A DNA stretch of 32,093 nt from Planctomycetaceae bacterium (lineage in GTDB: Bacteria > Planctomycetota > Planctomycetia > Planctomycetales > Planctomycetaceae): NCBI GenBank assembly GCA_028284485.1, contig JANQRQ010000361.1:1-32093 (forward strand), written 5' to 3'. Below, in pieces: positions 24,542-32,093 of the stretch (position 1 is the first letter of the stretch; the number at the start of each line of letters is the position of its first letter). Both the position numbers and the translations under genes were made by a program. The notes below the pieces were generated by a model. The model ran no database searches, was not told the DNA's origin, and worked only from the letters and a program-made list of their open reading frames with translations.

Positions 24542-26893
24542 ATGATGCCATTGTGGTTGCAGCGACAGTACTCGCGCCGACGACAGCAGCACTGGCAATC
24601 CTGTTTGGCAAATGTGGCTGCCCAAATTGAGTGTTTGGAGCAGCGAACTCTTCTGACCGTGCCGAGTCTCGTCGCGCCCATCGGTCTCACACCGCAACCT
24701 CGCCCTGATTTTGAATGGACGGCCGTTGAGAATGCGGATCATTACGACCTGTGGGTCAATGATGTCACTGCCGGCACAAGTGGTGTTATTCGCGAAATGA
24801 CCGTCAACGGCACAACGTTTACGCCGACAGAGGACCTGGTCACGGGTCATGAGTACATATGGACGGTGCGGGCAGTGATTGGGGGAGTTACCCAAACATG
24901 GGGTACCCATCGTCGATTTACGGTGACGGTTGGCGCGCCGACATTGCTGCAACCAGGGGGCGCTACGTCGGAAGTCCGCCCCGAATTGCAATGGACCGCT
25001 GTGACCGGTGCAGTCAAATACGACTTGTGGGTGAACAACGTCACGACCGGAGTTACCTCGATCATCCGCCAAACTGATCTGGCGTCGATGTCGTTTACAC
25101 CTTCTGAAGATCTGACGGTCGGCCATCAATATATCTGGACGGTGCGCGGCATCGACGGCAACGGCGTCGGTGGTCCTTGGGCAACGCATCGCAAAACAAC
25201 AATTGTTCCCGCGGCTCCACAAATCTTGGGGCCGATTGGCTCGACTCCTTCAACGCGTCCAGTGTTTTCTTGGACGCCAGTCAGCGGGGCCGATCGCTAC
25301 GATGTTTGGGTCAACAATCTCACGACCGGCGAAGCGGGTTTCATCCGCGACATGAATATCGGGGACACGTCGTTCACCCCCGATTTCGACATCCGTCCTG
25401 GCGATAACCTGCTGTGGACGGTGCGAGGCATTGCGGCCAGTGGCGCTGGTGGTTTCTGGGCCACACATCGGCTGTTCACGCCGAATCAAATCGAGGGTGT
25501 GAATCGTATAGCGTCTCGCGATGTGCCAATAGCGATTCCGGCGGTAGGAGGTGTCACATCGCAAATCGATGTGCGTGGTCTCAGCAATCAGTTGCAGGAC
25601 GTAAATGTCTCGCTGGAGATTACTCATCCCAATTCTGGGCAGTTGTCGGTTTCTCTGACCGGACCGGGGGGAACAAAGATCGAGTTGGTCAGTGTGACCG
25701 GCAATCCGGGTGCGAATTTCACCGGGACAACTCTCGATGATGAAGCTTCGGACTCGATCGCAGACGAATTACCGCCATTTACAGGAACCTTTCAACCGAA
25801 TCAGTCGCTTTCAGTTTTTGACTTTACGAATCCCAACGGGATTTGGACTTTGGAAATCAACAACACACTTTCGATCGAGGTCGGAACGCTGACTTCCTGG
25901 TCGTTGGAATTCACAACCGACACGCTGGTTTTGGAAGCTCCCACCGCGTTAACGCCCGTTGGTCAAATCATCGAGCAGCAACCCGAGTTTACGTGGACTG
26001 AGGTCGCTGGTGCTGACCACTATGATATTTGGGTCAACAATCTGACGACCGGCGAAACGGAGATTATTCGAAATTCTAATGTCGCTGATACGACCTTTGT
26101 TCCTGATCCTGGCGTGCTGCAAAATGAAAACCGATACATTTGGACGGTTCGTGCGATTGGCGCTAACGGCTTGGCCGGTCCGTTTGCAAGTCATTTGATC
26201 TTTTCGGTTGATGATCATTTTACATTGCCGTTCGAAATCAATTCGGAATTGAGTGGCAGTATCACTGCGGAACTGAATCTTGCAATTCCCGACGGCTTTG
26301 GAGGAACGATTCAATCCCAAATGGATCCTCAATCGTTCGGTTCCGACCTGGCGACCGTTGATGGGACAGTCACACTGGCCAGTGATAGTATGACGGACCC
26401 CACGTCGATTGGGATCCTCTCCTCCAGCCTCGATTTTGCGAGCCAGGGTGCATTTCCTCCAGGAATCCCTGGAAGCGGCAATCCAGCCGACCCTGCTGAC
26501 TTTGCATTTACCGAGACAATTCTGACGATTGGAGGTCCGGTAACCACTGATGTCGCCATTCGCGATTTCATTGTCGGGCTGACAACCGCGGAAGGGATCG
26601 GTCTTTCCGACGGGCAGTTTGAGGCAACGACTCAGAATTGGAGCGTGACGGAAGGATTTGTTGATCGGCAACAGAACGAGGATCCGCCGATCCGATCCAG
26701 TTCCAATGGTTCAGTGATGACGAATTCCGCGCAAGGTGTCGCCGATTCATCACTTGTCACCAATGCGGAAACAGGCGTGATGACGCTGACGATTCCATTT
26801 CGCCGTGTCATTGATCTCACAGACTTTGGATTCGCTGCGGGATCGTTTTTGACCGTTTTCGGTACCATTGTCGCCGAATACGACCCGTCTTAG
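24542..26893 (+). CDS. Large secreted protein: four fibronectin-like repeats with an inserted proprotein-convertase P-domain
   Basis: 783 residues. The N-terminus is basic (QRQYSRRRQQHW) and carries CLEQRTLLTV (31-40), the L-E-x-R-x-L-L motif that opens many planctomycete surface proteins. Four repeats of about 90 residues share a core F-x-W-T-x-V-x-x-A-x-x-Y-D-x-W-V-N and Y-I-W-T-V-R: about 41-131, 132-222, 223-316 and 464-558. Between repeats 3 and 4, about 322-460 match a P-domain (PF01483): VSLEITHPNSGQLSVSLTGP and FDFTNPNGIWTLEI. No peptidase domain is present. The C-terminal 225 residues are a beta-rich region I do not recognise, and there is no PEP-CTERM-like tail. It probably acts as an adhesive or structural surface protein. 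A GGGA lies 8 nt before the ATG. Confidence 0.82.
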   Translation: MMPLWLQRQYSRRRQQHWQSCLANVAAQIECLEQRTLLTVPSLVAPIGLTPQPRPDFEWTAVENADHYDLWVNDVTAGTSGVIREMTVNGTTFTPTEDLVTGHEYIWTVRAVIGGVTQTWGTHRRFTVTVGAPTLLQPGGATSEVRPELQWTAVTGAVKYDLWVNNVTTGVTSIIRQTDLASMSFTPSEDLTVGHQYIWTVRGIDGNGVGGPWATHRKTTIVPAAPQILGPIGSTPSTRPVFSWTPVSGADRYDVWVNNLTTGEAGFIRDMNIGDTSFTPDFDIRPGDNLLWTVRGIAASGAGGFWATHRLFTPNQIEGVNRIASRDVPIAIPAVGGVTSQIDVRGLSNQLQDVNVSLEITHPNSGQLSVSLTGPGGTKIELVSVTGNPGANFTGTTLDDEASDSIADELPPFTGTFQPNQSLSVFDFTNPNGIWTLEINNTLSIEVGTLTSWSLEFTTDTLVLEAPTALTPVGQIIEQQPEFTWTEVAGADHYDIWVNNLTTGETEIIRNSNVADTTFVPDPGVLQNENRYIWTVRAIGANGLAGPFASHLIFSVDDHFTLPFEINSELSGSITAELNLAIPDGFGGTIQSQMDPQSFGSDLATVDGTVTLASDSMTDPTSIGILSSSLDFASQGAFPPGIPGSGNPADPADFAFTETILTIGGPVTTDVAIRDFIVGLTTAEGIGLSDGQFEATTQNWSVTEGFVDRQQNEDPPIRSSSNGSVMTNSAQGVADSSLVTNAETGVMTLTIPFRRVIDLTDFGFAAGSFLTVFGTIVAEYDPS

Positions 26894-27024
26894 ACATCAC
26901 TTGGGACCCAACAGCTGTGGCGATCCGGGTGGTTTTCGTCTGCACTCGATTCGACGTCGTGCAGGTGAGACCGACGTCCCAAGCACGAAAGGCCTGAAAA
27001 ACTGCAAAAAATGGGGTGCTTTTG

Positions 27025-27053
27025 TTGACATTCGGAATCAACGGCAGTTTACT
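27025..27053 (+). promoter_or_regulatory. Sigma-70-type promoter of the HU-like gene
   Basis: TTGACA (27025-27030), 17-bp spacer, TTTACT (27048-27053). It is 72 bp upstream of the HU-like ATG, and no other gene start lies between. Confidence 0.55.
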
Positions 27054-27124
27054 ACTTTCAGTGGTCCCCTGCTCAAAGACGAGCAGTTACGGACAAGACG
27101 CCCACTCGGAAAAAGGAGTTTGCG

Positions 27125-27439
27125 ATGCCAGCCACCGCCAAGCCAATGACAAAATCAGAGATTCTGAATTCATTGGCCGAATCGACCGGATTGAGTCGAA
27201 AGGAAGTCGGAGAATTCTTAGACCAACTCGGCTCGCTGATCGGTAAGAATCTCAGCAGCAGCGGCCCGGGAGTATTCAATATTCCTGGTTTGATGAAGAT
27301 TACTCGCGTTCATAAGCCAGCGACAAAAGCTCGCAAAGGCATTAACCCATTTACGGGCGAAGAGACAGTCTTTCAGGCGAAGCCAGCCCGCAATGTTGTG
27401 AAAGTTCGGCCTCTAAAGGGCTTGAAGGAAATGGTTTGA
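27125..27439 (+). CDS. HU/IHF-family DNA-binding protein
   Basis: 104 residues: a 7-residue lead then the HU fold from MTKSEILNSLAESTGLSRKE (8-27) through FLDQLGSLI. The DNA-binding beta-arm is ARKGINPFTGEE with KPARNVVKVRPLKGLKEMV closing the fold. HU proteins bend DNA non-specifically as dimers and organise the nucleoid. The arm retains the Arg-x-G-x-N-P-x-T-G-E core and the intercalating Pro. AAGGAG lies 6 nt before the ATG at 27125, and a promoter is visible at 27025. The stop is followed by a 428-bp gap leading to csrA. Confidence 0.93.
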   Translation: MPATAKPMTKSEILNSLAESTGLSRKEVGEFLDQLGSLIGKNLSSSGPGVFNIPGLMKITRVHKPATKARKGINPFTGEETVFQAKPARNVVKVRPLKGLKEMV

Positions 27440-27867
27440 CGCTTGTTCGTATGCCGGTTCTCTGGCCAACATGCGTAACATCTTGGTGAGGAAACGTGCT
27501 CGATTCGTCGAGGCGGCAGGCGATTACCTTCAGCTTTTACGGTTGCGTTTTTGGCCACTGGTATAAGACAAGTCATAAAATTATTAAGAATATCGGGTTA
27601 GGGAAATCTCTCAGCGCGGACTCTGGCAAGGCCCCCCTGTCTTCCTGCATTAAATGCGGGGAATAGGTAGTTTCGCTGCGCGCTTGTTCCTCTACACTCT
27701 TGACCAACAGATCTCGGAACCCTACAATCGAGAGAGTTGGAATGGAGCGTGGAGACCGTATCTCAACACGGCCCCTCATTGGATGGCATTGCGGCAGGTC
27801 AATGTGAAATCTGCCAAATGCGGGACAGAGTGAGGACTGGTCTCTCGCTGCCGGAGATACCCCTGAG
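27440..27867. other. Intergenic region and csrA leader
   Basis: No protein gene is seen. An extended -10 element TGGTATAAG occurs at 27559-27567, followed by an AT-rich stretch and a small hairpin CCTGCAT-TAA-ATGCGGG (27644-27660, one G-T pair). The stronger promoter is at 27700-27728 and drives csrA. A short RNA between the two promoters is possible but unsupported. Confidence 0.4.
27700..27728 (+). promoter_or_regulatory. Sigma-70-type promoter of csrA
   Basis: TTGACC (27700-27705), 17-bp spacer, TACAAT (27723-27728), close to consensus. It gives a csrA leader of about 130 nt. Confidence 0.6.
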
Positions 27868-28089
27868 ATGTTGGTCCTTTCCCGAAAGAAAAATGAAAGT
27901 ATCGTGATCGACGAGAATATCGTGATCACGATCGTGGAAGTTCGCGGTGATAAGGTGCGCCTCGGCATCGAAGCGCCACGCGAAGTTCCGATTCATCGTC
28001 GAGAGGTCCATGAGGCCATTCGCGACGCCATCGAAGCCGGGAATTCAGCCAGCTCGTCGACTGCCAACGAGGACGCATCGGCCTCTTGA
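27868..28089 (+). CDS. csrA: Carbon storage regulator CsrA
   Basis: 73 residues; the CsrA fold fills residues 1-57: MLVLSRKKNESIVIDENIVI, then VRGDKVRLGIEAP and VPIHRREVHEAI. It binds GGA-containing hairpins in mRNA leaders as a homodimer and represses or activates translation. Leu4 and Arg6 of the first strand and R44 of the P-x-H-R-R-E-V segment, the RNA contacts, are present. The last 16 residues are a Ser/Ala-rich tail without structure. No fliW or flagellar gene lies nearby, unlike the common arrangement. The ATG is preceded by CCGGAG about 10 nt upstream. Confidence 0.95.
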   Translation: MLVLSRKKNESIVIDENIVITIVEVRGDKVRLGIEAPREVPIHRREVHEAIRDAIEAGNSASSSTANEDASAS

Positions 28090-28245
28090 CGATGCTTCGC
28101 GAATCGACGAATTCGCCCTGTCTCGGTGACATCCATCGCTTTTCAGCGAAGTGACTTCGTGGGCAGCAATCTTGGCCCGAACGCGGCAGGCGATCTTGTT
28201 AGCGAATTTCAACGTGAATCACGTCGTATTTGCTATCGCTCCGGC

Positions 28246-28273
28246 TTGACATCGTGCCCGGAAGACTTAAAGT
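28246..28273 (+). promoter_or_regulatory. Promoter of tRNA-Glu
   Basis: TTGACA (28246-28251), 16-bp spacer, TAAAGT (28268-28273), 13 bp before the tRNA. The context GCTTGACA...TAAAGTG recurs at 28575-28605. Confidence 0.65.
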
Positions 28274-28286
28274 GTTCCGAATGCTC

Positions 28287-28361
28287 GGCCCCGTCGTCTA
28301 GTCAGGCCTAGGACACCGGACTTTCGATCCGGTAACAGGGGTTCAAATCCCCTCGGGGTCA
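28287..28361 (+). tRNA. tRNA-Glu (anticodon UUC)
   Basis: 75 nt folding into a cloverleaf: the acceptor stem GGCCCCG pairs with CGGGGTC (one G-T), the anticodon stem is CCGGA/TCCGG with loop CTTTCGA (anticodon TTC), and the T-arm is AGGGG-TTCAAAT-CCCCT. The discriminator is A and the CCA end is not encoded. A strong promoter lies just upstream, so it is a single-gene unit. Confidence 0.96.
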
Positions 28362-28529
28362 CGTTTTATTGAAAAGTGTATACCGGAGTATGTATCCGGT
28401 CGCCACACCTTCAATATCTCGGAATTTTGCGGGGTGAGTTTCCAGTCGTAAGGGCTGGAATCAAACGCTTTCAGAGTCTTCGGACTCCGCCTAGTGATGA
28501 TGACAACTCCCCCGCATCTTCTTTTTCCG

Positions 28530-28566
28530 CCCCGAATGGTTCATTGCATCCGGGGTTCATTTCTTT
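28530..28566 (+). terminator. Terminator-like hairpin closing the tRNA-Glu unit
   Basis: CCCCG (28530-28534) pairs with CGGGG (28551-28555), extended inward by ATG/CAT after one mismatch, and is followed by a T-rich tract TTCATTTCTTT. It ends 11 nt before the next -35 box. Confidence 0.45.
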
Positions 28567-28576
28567 GCCACCCTGC

Positions 28577-28604
28577 TTGACAATCCAATTCTGTCGGGTA
28601 AAGT
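28577..28604 (+). promoter_or_regulatory. Promoter of the candidate ncRNA
   Basis: TTGACA (28577-28582), 16-bp spacer, TAAAGT (28599-28604): the same boxes, spacing and flanks (GC before, G after) as the tRNA-Glu promoter 330 bp upstream. No open frame with a ribosome site follows. Confidence 0.6.
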
Positions 28605-28610
28605 GGTCGC

Positions 28611-28869
28611 CGTCATTGTTACTAGGCGTCCGCGATTGCTTCGCCCACCGCTTGAGTCTTCCTCAGCAGAGGGTCGTACGACCAAGGACGCCAAACATTT
28701 TGGAGTCCGGTGAAATGGTCGGCCCTTGCCTAGTGGGGTGATGACCGGCCCTCGTTTGCTGAGTTGATTTGCGGGACTTTCTATGGTTCGTCAGCACTGC
28801 CGCCGACACCGCTCATGAAACATGTGCCATTGCCGGTGTACGCGCTGGCAATGGCATACCCGCTTTTTT
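28611..28869 (+). ncRNA. Candidate structured non-coding RNA (about 260 nt)
   Basis: Bounded by a consensus promoter (28577-28604) and an intrinsic terminator (28823-28869), with no credible reading frame. Complementary segments suggest a fold: GGCGTCC (28625-28631) with GGACGCC (28686-28692) encloses TTGAG-TCTTC-CTCAG and the self-complementary GGTCGTACGACC. Further on, AGTCC pairs with GGACT and CCGGT with ACCGG. The signatures of RNase P RNA, tmRNA and SRP RNA are not visible. Only three GGA triplets occur, so a CsrB-like decoy for CsrA is unlikely. The 5' end is estimated from the -10 box. Transcription is not shown; the call is inference. Confidence 0.4.
28823..28869 (+). terminator. Strong intrinsic terminator
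   Basis: GCCATTGCC (28826-28834) and GGCAATGGC (28847-28855) are exact reverse complements with a 12-nt loop; three outer pairs (one G-T) extend the stem to 12 bp. TTTTTT follows at 28864-28869. A second hairpin GATCAG-TACGA-CTGATC starts directly after. Confidence 0.7.
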
Positions 28870-29133
28870 GATCAGTACGACTGATCGGCTCAGCAAAGTT
28901 TCACGGAAGCGACCTTCTGCAGTCGAATTGCGCGCAGAAGTGTCGGTTTGAGGGAAACAACGCTATGCAAGGACGTGTGGGCACTGCCAGGCTATTGGGG
29001 TCGTTTGTGGGATTGGAGAACTTGCGGTTTGCCAGCACGGAGGAGTCAACGGAGTGTTGCGACGCCCACTCATCCATTGAGCTAGGAGTGTCGACGCGGC
29101 GCGCTGCCAACTTTTATTTGGGAGAGTGTCTAC

Positions 29134-29859
29134 ATGTCACAACCCAGTCGCAAACAGCAGTCGAAAGAATCACCGGTTCATCTCTATCGCCCCCCCACCA
29201 CAACCGAAACCGGCGATTCCGACTCGTCCCCTTCAACTCCTCAAAGTCAGGGGCGAAAACGCTTGCGTCAGATTTATCTGCACCATCTCTTGCCAAAGCT
29301 GCAGCACATCTCGGATGCGACGCGCGAGTCGTATTTGACGCTGCTCAATCATTGGGAGCGTCTTACCGGAGATCCGCCGAGCGACGAAATCTCATCCGCG
29401 ATGATATTTCAGTTCCGCGCCGATCTTCAGGCGGAACCAAAAGCAAGAGACGGAGAGAAACGGTCCAGCGCAACCATCAACAAGAACATGCGGGTGCTGC
29501 ATCCGCTCATCTCGCTGTTGATGCCGCGCGATCGGGAGCACCCCAGCGCTTTGGGGGTCATCGATTACATCGAGTATCCCGAGGCTCTGCCGGAAGACGA
29601 TCCGATTCCGCGCGTCTTGACCCACGCGGAGTTGGACCTGCTTTACGAATATGCGGCAGCAGCCCGTTGGCCGTCCGAGAGGTACACCGGCATTCCAACA
29701 GAACTGTGGTGGCAAACGACCGCCGTGGGACTGCGGAATTGCGGGGCGCGTGTGTTCGACTTTTTCGATCTCGGCCGAGATGAGCTCGACGCTTTGATCG
29801 ACGCGGTTGATAGCCTGCAAGGTGGCAGCGGATTATTTCGGAAGCTAGCCAAGCGGTAA
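29134..29859 (+). pseudogene. Truncated tyrosine recombinase/phage integrase
   Basis: 241 residues. After a polar lead, about 45-125 look like the SAM-like core-binding domain of integrases (YLHHLLPKLQHISDATRESY, INKNMRVLHPLISLL). PRVLTHAELDLLYEYAAAA and WWQTTAVGLRNCGARVFDFF then match the beginning of the catalytic domain, with the box I arginine in GAR. The frame ends about 30 residues later, without the rest of the catalytic domain or the nucleophilic Tyr. Beyond the TAA the same frame reads RPHLLRHLVKHS, resembling the box II H-x-x-R-H, then stops. An internal deletion plus stop is the simplest explanation. GGGAG precedes the ATG. The neighbouring tRNA-Glu would be a natural insertion target. 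Confidence 0.65.
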
Positions 29860-30075
29860 GGAGTCGACTCACCCCTCGTGCGGCCGCATTTGCTGCGACA
29901 CTTGGTGAAGCATTCGATGACCAAATGACTGGCTATTATATGGTCATTGTGGGAATCGAGGTCTTCAATCAGCCCCTCTGGCGCATCCGGTCTTGCCCGG
30001 TGGCAGAAAGTATTTGATGAATATCTAGGCTAAAGCCACGCTTGCGCTGCTGTCCTGCACGAAGGAGACAGGTCC

Positions 30076-32093
30076 TCATGGCAGCTTCTCTGTCGAAGTA
30101 GCTGTGGCGGGTTGCAGGTACCAGTATTCTCCGCGCTGCTCAACGGCTGCTTTGCCGTCGTTGGGCCAGCCAACAAACTTCACTGCGTCGATGCGGAACT
30201 CTTTGCCCTTGTCAGATGACTTGAACGGGTCGGCGCCGAAGCGAAAAAAGTCGTCGTCATCAAAACCGCGGATTTCGACCGAATCGCCGTCGTGCTCCTT
30301 CAGACGCACGAACGTCACGCCCTGCTGGACATCCTTCAACGCAAAATCGAAGACCTTGGGACCCTTCGTGTGGCTTGCCGACATATCGAGCGACATGCCG
30401 GGGGCCCAGTGATTTGTCATCAGCAAGATTCGACCGCGATCGGTGACGCCCAGCTTCAGATTCTCGCCATCGGTTTTGTAGTTGTTACTCGTCGACTCTT
30501 TCTTTCCGCCGGGAACTCGGTTCGATCGAATGACGACCGTCCCATCCTGATTGCCGGCAACGAATCGCTGGTTGCGAATCTCCACATTCAACTCGGGGCC
30601 GAGGTCGAGGATACCGGTCTCGATCAGCGCTGAGGAATACTTGTTGCGGATCGATTCCGCGCCATGGATTACAAGACTGCCGGATCCGGTGAGCGTCAAC
30701 CGGTCGTTCTTTTTCTCCAGTCGCAATTCAATCCGCCCGATCTTGACGAAATCATCAACATGTATCGATCGTCCTGCGGACCGCTGACCGAAAATGACCA
30801 CATCGTGTTGATCCGGAACTCCGAGATCCCAATTGCCGGAATCATTCCAGTCGGTCGACTTCGCATTGCCAGTCCAGTGGACAGTGTCGCGTTTGTCGGA
30901 CCGGTTTTTCGGCTTCAGGAATTCCGCCAGTTTCGGCGTGTCGAGAGTCCGCGTCAGGCGAAAGACTCCGGCTGGTCCGCCGGGATGGCCGCTGTAGAAG
31001 AAGATATGCTGGACTCCGCGTTTCTCGTCGATAACGGCTCCACCGGTGTGGAAGCCGTCAGCAGTTGAGTAGAAAGAGCCTTTGCGTTTAAAAAGTTGTC
31101 CTTCCAATCGCCACTTCGCCGTGCCCCAGTCTTCCGGCGCGATGCTGAAGAGGTTGATACTCATGTCTTCGCGCTTGGACTGGATGACTTCGTACCTTTT
31201 CGTGATCGGGTTGAAACAGATCGCGGACGTATCAACCGAGCGGCGCGTCGTCATGTTGGTATTGGCGACATCGTTGATTTGCGCGTCGCCGTACCGGAAT
31301 CGCATCTGCGCCAGCATATTCGCTGGCGGCTGGTTGCGGACGATGGCCACAAAGTGGTCGTCATGAAAGATAACATCGGGCTCAGCCGGCTTGCACCAGT
31401 CCGGCAACGCGAGCCGAGTCTTTTCCCAGCCCGCGCCACGATCGCGTGAGCGGTAGATCGCCAGTTCGCGCACGATGTCGTGGGGACGATGATTCCGAAA
31501 GACTGTGTGGTGTGCAAAAAGCAGCAAACCGTGCTCAGGATGATCGATGATTCGCGGACCGACCGAGACGAACGGGCCGTCGTGGCGGTCTTCGCGAAAG
31601 GCTTCTCGCAGGTGTTTCCATGTGCGGCCCTTGTCTTCGCTACGGAACGCACCGTGATCACTGACGAGGACGACGGCTCCGTCGCGCGTTGTTCCAAACG
31701 CGTTGAGATGCAGCTTGTAACCGAGTGGGCTATGGTTGTCGGGATCGAACTTGTAGCGATGAGACAGGGGAACCGATCCGCCTCGATTGCGGTCTTTCTC
31801 CGTCATGCAGTGTCGTACGTCGTACGGCTCGGACCACGTTTGACCGCCATCAGTTGAGCGGACAACCGTTGAATACGTGGTGTCGTCGTCGGCATCGCCG
31901 GAAAGCTTGCGGTTGTGACCGGGCATGGCTCGGTGGACGACGATCAGCGTGTCGTCCACCATCGTAGCGACAGGCCAGCCAAAATGATCGTTGTCACCTT
32001 TGGGAGCGGTCGGCAGATTGACCGGGGCCAGTTCGATCAGGCCCCGACTCACGCTCAGGGATAGCCGTTTGAGGTCCGTGTCGTCCGCCGCGA
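30076..32093 (-). CDS. Secreted sialidase-like (Asp-box/BNR) protein, 5' end beyond the right edge
   Basis: The frame is open from the right edge (reading AADDTDLKRLSLSV before a GTG at 32052), so the true start, probably with a signal peptide, lies outside. Counted from that GTG there are 658 residues. Asp-box motifs RSTDGGQTW (65-73), RSEDKGRTW and RSRDRGAGW mark beta-propeller blades of the sialidase/BNR fold. From about residue 390 a second region starts VHWTGNAKSTDWNDSGNWD, resembling the W-x-G...NW repeats of beta-helix surface domains. The catalytic arginine triad of true sialidases cannot be verified here, so glycan hydrolysis is only one possibility. It faces the recombinase remnant with a 216-bp gap. 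Confidence 0.75.
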   Translation of the reverse strand, partial: AADDTDLKRLSLSVSRGLIELAPVNLPTAPKGDNDHFGWPVATMVDDTLIVVHRAMPGHNRKLSGDADDDTTYSTVVRSTDGGQTWSEPYDVRHCMTEKDRNRGGSVPLSHRYKFDPDNHSPLGYKLHLNAFGTTRDGAVVLVSDHGAFRSEDKGRTWKHLREAFREDRHDGPFVSVGPRIIDHPEHGLLLFAHHTVFRNHRPHDIVRELAIYRSRDRGAGWEKTRLALPDWCKPAEPDVIFHDDHFVAIVRNQPPANMLAQMRFRYGDAQINDVANTNMTTRRSVDTSAICFNPITKRYEVIQSKREDMSINLFSIAPEDWGTAKWRLEGQLFKRKGSFYSTADGFHTGGAVIDEKRGVQHIFFYSGHPGGPAGVFRLTRTLDTPKLAEFLKPKNRSDKRDTVHWTGNAKSTDWNDSGNWDLGVPDQHDVVIFGQRSAGRSIHVDDFVKIGRIELRLEKKNDRLTLTGSGSLVIHGAESIRNKYSSALIETGILDLGPELNVEIRNQRFVAGNQDGTVVIRSNRVPGGKKESTSNNYKTDGENLKLGVTDRGRILLMTNHWAPGMSLDMSASHTKGPKVFDFALKDVQQGVTFVRLKEHDGDSVEIRGFDDDDFFRFGADPFKSSDKGKEFRIDAVKFVGWPNDGKAAVEQRGEYWYLQPATATSTEKLP

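Larger units (their letters stand above)
28362..29133. other. Gene-poor stretch after tRNA-Glu containing a candidate ncRNA unit
   Basis: 772 bp with no recognisable protein. Hairpins after the tRNA include ACCGGA-GTATGTA-TCCGGT (28382-28400) and GAGTC-TTCG-GACTC (28474-28487). A terminator-like hairpin at 28530-28566, a promoter at 28577-28604 and a strong terminator at 28823-28869 delimit a possible RNA gene. CTTCTGC/GCAGAAG (28914-28940) forms a further hairpin before the recombinase remnant. Confidence 0.5.

Noticed and set aside
24287..25222. 311-codon frame on the minus strand
   Set aside because: It is antisense to the secreted repeat protein, has shadow-like composition (many Arg, Cys, His) and no recognisable domain.
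28376..28741. 121-codon frame on the plus strand after tRNA-Glu
   Set aside because: No ribosome site, no recognisable domain, and it runs across two terminator-like/promoter elements; the RNA interpretation fits better.
28611..28869. CsrB-like decoy RNA for the nearby CsrA
   Set aside because: Only three GGA triplets occur in about 260 nt, whereas decoy RNAs carry many GGA loops.
28965..29783. 272-codon frame on the plus strand
   Set aside because: It runs in another frame across the recombinase remnant; its second half is Arg/Ser/Ala-rich out-of-frame sequence.
28362..30075. Direct repeat of the tRNA-Glu 3' end as an attachment site
   Set aside because: I found no second copy of the T-arm/acceptor sequence in the window to the right of the tRNA.
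1..32093. CRISPR arrays, complete insertion sequences, rRNA genes
   Set aside because: No regularly spaced direct repeats, transposase genes or rRNA signatures were seen.

Overview
The window looks like a chromosomal segment of a planctomycete. The evidence is two secreted DUF1080 (PF06439) proteins, a large secreted protein whose N-terminus carries the LEQRTLL-type motif common in planctomycete surface proteins, MMPL and DUF255 proteins typical of the group, TTG and GTG starts, and long gene-free gaps. No database search was possible, so the taxonomic call is inference.

Layout. 1-924 (minus) is the N-terminal membrane part of a fused MFS/spermidine synthase cut by the left edge. 1345-7667 (plus) holds a metallo-beta-lactamase-fold hydrolase, an MMPL/RND transporter and a DUF255 thioredoxin-fold protein. 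7938-11402 (plus) holds a FabZ-like dehydratase followed closely by trmB, then a DUF1080 lipoprotein-like or secreted protein, then a rhomboid-fold membrane protein that lacks the catalytic dyad and ends in a Cys/His cluster. 19707-11477 (minus) is a seven-gene block: methyltransferase, ATP-grasp ligase, HAD phosphatase, DegT/DnrJ aminotransferase, Trm112-like plus methyltransferase fusion, membrane-bound nucleotide-sugar 4,6-dehydratase (PglF/WbpM type) and an extended-SDR sugar epimerase. Together they look like a pathway for an unusual methylated, aminated and possibly amino-acylated nucleotide sugar for the cell surface. No glycosyltransferase or flippase is present in the block. Perfect inverted repeats lie in two of its intergenic gaps.

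20214-26893 (plus) has a second DUF1080 protein, a MerR/GyrI-type regulator preceded by a textbook 19-bp-spacer MerR promoter with a dyad, an LplT-like MFS transporter, and a 783-residue secreted protein with four fibronectin-like repeats interrupted by a proprotein-convertase P-domain. 27125-28361 holds an HU-type DNA-binding protein, csrA and tRNA-Glu(UUC), each with a recognisable sigma-70-type promoter. 28362-29133 has no convincing protein gene, but it carries a second copy of the tRNA promoter pattern (GCTTGACA, 16 bp, TAAAGTG), internal complementary segments and a strong intrinsic terminator. I read this as a candidate stable non-coding RNA of about 260 nt. A truncated tyrosine recombinase follows, suggesting an old integration event near tRNA-Glu. 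The right end is a secreted sialidase-like (Asp-box) protein on the minus strand that runs off the window.

The most notable items are the candidate ncRNA, the glycosyltransferase-free sugar block, the P-domain inside a repeat array, the rhomboid pseudoenzyme, and several uncatalogued perfect palindromes.
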